NCBI RefSeq assembly: GCF_900141735.1
Contig: NZ_FQYO01000002.1
Coordinates: 62,001-126,000, forward strand
Reading direction: 5' to 3'
DNA: 64,000 nucleotides
Source of the DNA: Wenxinia saemankumensis
GTDB taxonomy: Bacteria; Pseudomonadota; Alphaproteobacteria; Rhodobacterales; Rhodobacteraceae
Position numbers and translations under genes: made by a program. The notes below the pieces were generated by a model. It was not told where the DNA came from and made no database searches. It worked only from the letters and a program-made list of their open reading frames with translations. Numbering within the stretch: position 1 is the stretch's first letter; every line of letters starts with the position of its first letter. Below are positions 60,545 to 64,000 of the stretch, in pieces.

Positions 60545-60574
60545 TTGGCCCCTGTTCGCGCTTTGTGCTAGCCT
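60545..60574 (+). promoter_or_regulatory. candidate ruvCAB promoter
   Basis: TTGGCC (60545-60550), 18-base spacer, TAGCCT (60569-60574) within TTTGTGCTAGCC, about 45 bases before ruvC. No LexA-like GAAC-N7-GTTC box seen. Confidence 0.4.
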
Positions 60575-60620
60575 TGCCCCAAGAGCGGCCGCGACGCCGC
60601 CGGCGAGGAAAGGGCAGGCG

Positions 60621-61133
60621 ATGCGCGTCATCGGGATCGACCCGGGGCTTCGATGCCTCGGCTGGGGGGTGATCGACGTGGAGGGGTCGCGGATCGTCCA
60701 TGTCGCCAACGGAACCTGCACCTCGGAGGGAAGCGCGCCGCTGGCCGAGCGGCTGCTCTCGCTCTACCGCCAGCTGACGCAGGTCGTCGCGGCCCACGCG
60801 CCCGATGCCGCCGCGGTCGAGCAGACCTTCGTCAACAAGGACGCGGTCGGCACGCTCAAGCTCGGGCAGGCGCGGGGGATCGCGATGCTGGTCCCGGCCG
60901 AGGCGGGCCTGCCGATCGGGGAATACCTGCCGAACGCGGTCAAGAAGGCGGTGGTCGGGGTCGGCCATGCCGACAAGCGGCAGATCCAGCACATGGTGAA
61001 ACTGCAGATGCCGGGCGTGCAGCTTGCCGGGCCGGACGCGGCCGACGCGCTGGCCATCGCGCTGTGCCACGCCCATCACCTGCAATCGGCCAACCGCCTG
61101 ACCGACGCGCTGGCCCGGGCGGGCGGGCGATGA
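60621..61133 (+). CDS. ruvC: Holliday junction resolvase RuvC
   Basis: Endonuclease that cuts Holliday junctions after branch migration. 170 residues. Catalytic acidic residues in [15 protein letters not shown] (Asp7), AAVEQTFVN (Glu) and [14 protein letters not shown] (two Asp). First gene of ruvCAB; ATGA overlap with ruvA. Confidence 0.97.
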   Translation: MRVIGIDPGLRCLGWGVIDVEGSRIVHVANGTCTSEGSAPLAERLLSLYRQLTQVVAAHAPDAAAVEQTFVNKDAVGTLKLGQARGIAMLVPAEAGLPIGEYLPNAVKKAVVGVGHADKRQIQHMVKLQMPGVQLAGPDAADALAIALCHAHHLQSANRLTDALARAGGR

Positions 61134-61804
61134 TCGGGCGGCTCTCCGGCCGGCTGGACTGGCGCGCCGCCGACCATGTCGGCATCGACGTGCGCGGCGT
61201 GTCCTACGTCGTCTTCGTCTCGGAGCGGACCCTCGCGTCCCTTCCGGGCGAGGGCGAGGCGGTGAGCCTCTGGACCGAGCTGATGGTGCGCGAGGACCTG
61301 CTGCAGCTCTTCGGCTTCGTCACCCTGGTCGAGAAGGAATGGCACCGGCTGCTGCTGGGCGTGCAGGGGATCGGGGCCAAGGCCTCGCTCGCCATCCTGG
61401 GGGCGCTGGGTCCCGAGGGCGTGGGGCGCGCGATCGCGATCGGCGACTGGTCCGCCATCGCCAAGGCGAAGGGGGTCGGGCCGAAGACGGCGCAGCGCGT
61501 CGTGAACGAGCTGAAGGACAAGGCGCCGGCCGTCATGGCGATGGGCGCCCGCGCCCCCGCATCGGCCGGGCCGCCGGTCGAGGAGGAGGGCGCGCCCGCC
61601 CGCCGCCCCGCGGCGCCTGTCCCGGCCCGCGGCGCCGGGGGCAGCGGCGCGGCGCAGGCCGAGGCGCTGTCGGCGCTGGGCAATCTCGGCTACGCCCCGG
61701 GAGAGGCGGCCGGCGCGGTGGCGCAGGCGGCCGGAGAGTCGCCGGAGGCGGACACGCCCGCCCTGATCCGCGCCGCGCTCAAGCTGCTGGCGCCGAAAGG
61801 GTAG
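61130..61804 (+). CDS. ruvA: Holliday junction branch-migration protein RuvA
   Basis: Tetramer that binds four-way junctions and loads RuvB. 224 residues. OB-fold start [12 protein letters not shown], double HhH in [20 protein letters not shown] and [19 protein letters not shown], a Pro/Ala linker of about 45 residues, and the C-terminal RuvB-binding domain ([17 protein letters not shown]). Starts within the ruvC stop. Confidence 0.97.
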   Translation: MIGRLSGRLDWRAADHVGIDVRGVSYVVFVSERTLASLPGEGEAVSLWTELMVREDLLQLFGFVTLVEKEWHRLLLGVQGIGAKASLAILGALGPEGVGRAIAIGDWSAIAKAKGVGPKTAQRVVNELKDKAPAVMAMGARAPASAGPPVEEEGAPARRPAAPVPARGAGGSGAAQAEALSALGNLGYAPGEAAGAVAQAAGESPEADTPALIRAALKLLAPKG

Positions 61805-61807
61805 GAC

Positions 61808-62836
61808 ATGTCGACGGATCCCAATCCCGACCTGCGCGGCGAGGCGCGGCCCGAGGACGGCGACCGCGCGCTGCGCCCCCAGGTGCTGGGCGAGTTCATC
61901 GGCCAGGCGGAGGCGCGGGCGAACCTCTCGGTCTTCATCGAGAGCGCGCGCCGCCGGGGCGAGGCGATGGACCATACGCTGTTCTTCGGGCCCCCCGGTC
62001 TCGGCAAGACGACGCTGGCGCAGATCGTCGCGCGCGAGCTGGGCGTGAACTTCCGGATGACGTCCGGTCCGGTCCTGGCCAAAGCGGGCGATCTCGCCGC
62101 GATCCTCACCAACCTCGAGCGCAACGACGTCCTCTTCATCGACGAGATCCACCGGCTGAACCCGGCGGTGGAGGAGGTGCTGTACCCGGCGCTCGAGGAT
62201 TTCGAGCTGGACCTCGTCATCGGCGAGGGGCCGGCGGCGCGCACCGTGCGGATCGAGCTGCAGCCCTTCACGCTGGTGGGGGCGACGACGCGGCTGGGCC
62301 TGCTGACCACGCCGCTGCGCGACCGCTTCGGCATCCCGACGCGGCTGCAGTTCTATACCGTGGACGAGCTGCACGAGATCGTCACGCGGGCGGCGAAGCT
62401 GCTGGGCGCGCCCGCCTCGCCGGACGGGGCGCGCGAGATCGCCGCGCGGGCGCGGGGCACGCCGCGGATCGCGGGGCGGCTGCTGCGCCGGGTGGTGGAC
62501 TTCGCCATCGTCGAGGGTGACGGGACGGTCACGCAGGCCATCGCCGACCGGGCGCTGACGCGGCTGGGGGTGGATGCGATCGGCCTCGACGGCGCGGACC
62601 GGCGCTACCTGGCGCTGATCGCCGAGAATTACGGCGGTGGCCCGGTCGGGATCGAGACGCTGTCGGCCGCGCTCTCCGAGGCGCGGGACGCGCTGGAGGA
62701 GGTGATCGAGCCCTACCTGCTGCAGCAGGGACTGATCCAGCGCACGCCGCGCGGCCGGATGCTGACGCAGGGCGCGTGGCGGCATCTGGGGCTGGAGGCA
62801 CCGCGGCCGCCGGGGCAGGGTGCGCTGTTCGACTGA
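61808..62836 (+). CDS. ruvB: Holliday junction helicase RuvB
   Basis: AAA+ motor of branch migration. 342 residues. Walker [15 protein letters not shown], Walker [13 protein letters not shown], sensor 1 [20 protein letters not shown], sensor 2 [14 protein letters not shown], and a C-terminal winged helix with [18 protein letters not shown]. Follows ruvA by three bases. Confidence 0.98.
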   Translation: MSTDPNPDLRGEARPEDGDRALRPQVLGEFIGQAEARANLSVFIESARRRGEAMDHTLFFGPPGLGKTTLAQIVARELGVNFRMTSGPVLAKAGDLAAILTNLERNDVLFIDEIHRLNPAVEEVLYPALEDFELDLVIGEGPAARTVRIELQPFTLVGATTRLGLLTTPLRDRFGIPTRLQFYTVDELHEIVTRAAKLLGAPASPDGAREIAARARGTPRIAGRLLRRVVDFAIVEGDGTVTQAIADRALTRLGVDAIGLDGADRRYLALIAENYGGGPVGIETLSAALSEARDALEEVIEPYLLQQGLIQRTPRGRMLTQGAWRHLGLEAPRPPGQGALFD

Positions 62837-62860
62837 GCGCGGGCGAGCGCACCGGGGGAA

Positions 62861-62921
62861 GGGGGCTCCGCCCCCGCTCGCTGCGCGAGCCCCCCGGAGT
62901 ATTTCGGGCAAGATAAGGGGC
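62861..62921 (-). repeat. dispersed repeat S, copy 2 (inverted)
   Basis: Hairpin GGGGGC/GCCCCC (62861-62875), then GCTCG/CGAGC, then CCCCCCGGAGTATTTCGGGC and AAGATAAGGGG, the inverse complement of the element at 38501-38532. Begins 25 bases after ruvB, so it may end the ruv transcript. Confidence 0.8.
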
Positions 62922-62980
62922 GGGAGGCGCGCGGATGCGGGGCGGTTCGCATCGCGGGCGCGCCGTGATAGGCGGGCGGC

Positions 62981-63616
62981 ATGGACCACGACACGATCGC
63001 CGCGATGTTCACCGCGCCGGACGGCGCCTTCCGTTTCGCCCGCTGGCGGCGGCCGCTCGCCCCCGTCGTCTTCGGCGTGGACGAGGCCACGCTTGCCGCC
63101 TTTCACGGCGCGTTCCGGGCGCTCTGCACCCTTGCGGGGCGCGACATGGCCGAGACCGATCCCGAGCTCGGCTCGAACGTGATGGTCTTCTGCTGCCGCG
63201 ACTGGGCGGAGCTCGACGCGGTGCCCGATCTCGACCGGCTGGTCGGCACGCCGGAACTCGGCGCGCGGCTGGAGGCGGCGGGGGCGGACCGGTTCCGCGC
63301 CTTCCGCTTCGAGGCGGACGGGGCGATCCGGGCCTGCTTCGTCTTCCTGCGGATCGACGAGGCGGCGGGGATGGAAGCGGCGACGCTGGCGCTGGGCGAG
63401 ACGGCGCAGATCATGCTCGCCTTCGCCGAGGGCGCCTTCGCGGGGGCCTCGCCGCTGGCGCTGCTGCCGGACGGGCGCGCGGTGCTGCGCCCCGAGATCG
63501 GCGCGCTGATCGCGGCGGCCTACGATCCCGTCCTTCCCGATGCCTCGGAGGCGACGGAGACGGCGTTGCGGCTGGCGGCCCGGATCGCGGCCGGGCCGGG
63601 GGGCGCAGGCGGGTGA
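62981..63616 (+). CDS. conserved hypothetical protein between ruvB and ybgC
   Basis: 211 residues, acidic, no signal peptide or membrane helix. Segments: FTAPDGAFRFARWRRPLAPVVFGVDEATL, DPELGSNVMVFCCRDWAEL, AIRACFVFLRIDEAAGMEAATLALGETAQIMLAF. I do not recognise a domain; I think homologues sit at the same place in other Rhodobacteraceae. GTGA overlap with ybgC suggests coupling to the Tol-Pal unit. Confidence 0.75.
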   Translation: MDHDTIAAMFTAPDGAFRFARWRRPLAPVVFGVDEATLAAFHGAFRALCTLAGRDMAETDPELGSNVMVFCCRDWAELDAVPDLDRLVGTPELGARLEAAGADRFRAFRFEADGAIRACFVFLRIDEAAGMEAATLALGETAQIMLAFAEGAFAGASPLALLPDGRAVLRPEIGALIAAAYDPVLPDASEATETALRLAARIAAGPGGAGG

Positions 63617-64000
63617 CGGGCCCCGCGCCGCATCGCTTCGAGACGCGGGTCTGGTACGAGGACACGGATCTCGGCGGGATCGTCTACCACGCCAATTACC
63701 TCAAGTTCATCGAGCGCGCCCGCTCCACCTGGGTGCGCGAGCTCGGCATCGACCAGAACGCGCTGCGGGCGTCGGGCCGGGCCTTCGCGGTGGCGGAGCT
63801 CGCGGCCCGCTTCCTCGCCCCCGCGCGGCTGGACGACGTGCTCGTCGTCACCACGCGGGCGATCGAGGTTCGTCCGGCGCGGATGGTCCTCGACCAGCGC
63901 ATCGCGCGGGGGGAGGTGCCGCTCTTCTCGGCGGAGGTCACGCTGGTCTGCCTTGGCCCCGGCGGCCGGCCCGTGCGGCTGCCGGGGACGCTGCGCGCGC
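63613..64000 (+). CDS. ybgC: Tol-Pal-associated acyl-CoA thioesterase, 5' part
   Basis: 129 codons visible, open to the window edge. GTG start at 63613 overlaps the upstream stop. Hotdog-fold signature VWYEDTDLGGIVYHANYLKFIERARSTWVRELG with the catalytic Asp (YEDTD), then AVAELAARFLAPARLDDVLVV. YbgC begins the tol-pal cluster of envelope constriction in most proteobacteria; tolQ should follow outside. Confidence 0.96.
   Translation, partial: MTGPAPHRFETRVWYEDTDLGGIVYHANYLKFIERARSTWVRELGIDQNALRASGRAFAVAELAARFLAPARLDDVLVVTTRAIEVRPARMVLDQRIARGEVPLFSAEVTLVCLGPGGRPVRLPGTLRA

Overview
The window is about 70% GC chromosomal DNA from an alphaproteobacterium, almost certainly a member of the Rhodobacteraceae (Roseobacter/Rhodobacter lineage). 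This rests on protein families and on gene neighbourhoods typical of that family: atpHAGDC without F0 genes followed by an H-type lectin gene, DUF1150 beside a small heat-shock protein, divergent lrp/trxB, lgt with a NDUFAF7-type methyltransferase and pgeF, methylmalonyl-CoA epimerase with DUF1467, and ruvCAB leading into ybgC. I see no tRNA, rRNA, CRISPR array, transposase, prophage or plasmid gene. The species cannot be named from this sequence.

Layout. 0-5.2 kb: F1-ATPase operon. 5.3-7.5 kb: leftward three-gene membrane/stress cluster (DUF883-like, YqjE-like, DUF3618) behind a GGAAC-N17-CGTT promoter of the general-stress type. 7.6-16.2 kb: prs, an isomerase, a palindromic repeat block, threonine aldolase/YcgN/ribF/HAD genes, a fasciclin protein, Mn-pyrophosphatase, micro-ORFs and a TraB/GumN protein. 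17.1-22.5 kb: CIRCE-controlled groESL, a permease, a metallopeptidase and a sigma-32-type hsp20-DUF1150 unit. 22.6-28.7 kb: purEK, a lipase-like lipoprotein, a Nudix enzyme, and an ECF sigma/anti-sigma pair followed by two fasciclin genes that share a promoter-like motif. 28.8-35.7 kb: an amber-interrupted RES-domain gene coupled to trxB, a divergent Lrp regulator, a Hint protein, pgeF, a methyltransferase, lgt and ubiK. 35.9-40.7 kb: a degenerate response regulator, M42 peptidase, YbjN, proC, a tRNA-binding protein and a hydroxyacid dehydrogenase. 40.9-48.7 kb: tdk, carB, cfa, aspS and a 21-residue cationic micro-ORF. 48.7-57.4 kb: a response regulator, epimerase, PACE efflux protein, prpE, a GT25 glycosyltransferase and maeB. 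57.4-64 kb: small proteins, a repeat-rich intergenic region with a CtrA-like box, prmA, DUF1127, ruvCAB and the start of ybgC.

Most of the window is housekeeping: energy, protein folding, purine/pyrimidine and flavin synthesis, lipoprotein maturation, Holliday-junction repair and propionyl-CoA entry. Genes are tightly packed with many ATGA, GTGA and TGATG junctions, so translational coupling is common. The less ordinary content lies in the stress and regulatory modules (GGAAC/CGTT promoter, sigma-32 promoter, CIRCE, ECF-fasciclin module), in several micro-ORFs, in dispersed intergenic repeats of at least three families, and in the RES/trxB junction. I found no clear new defence or mobile system. 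The best candidates for new biology are the ECF-fasciclin regulon, the RES gene with an in-frame TAG, and the micro-ORFs.
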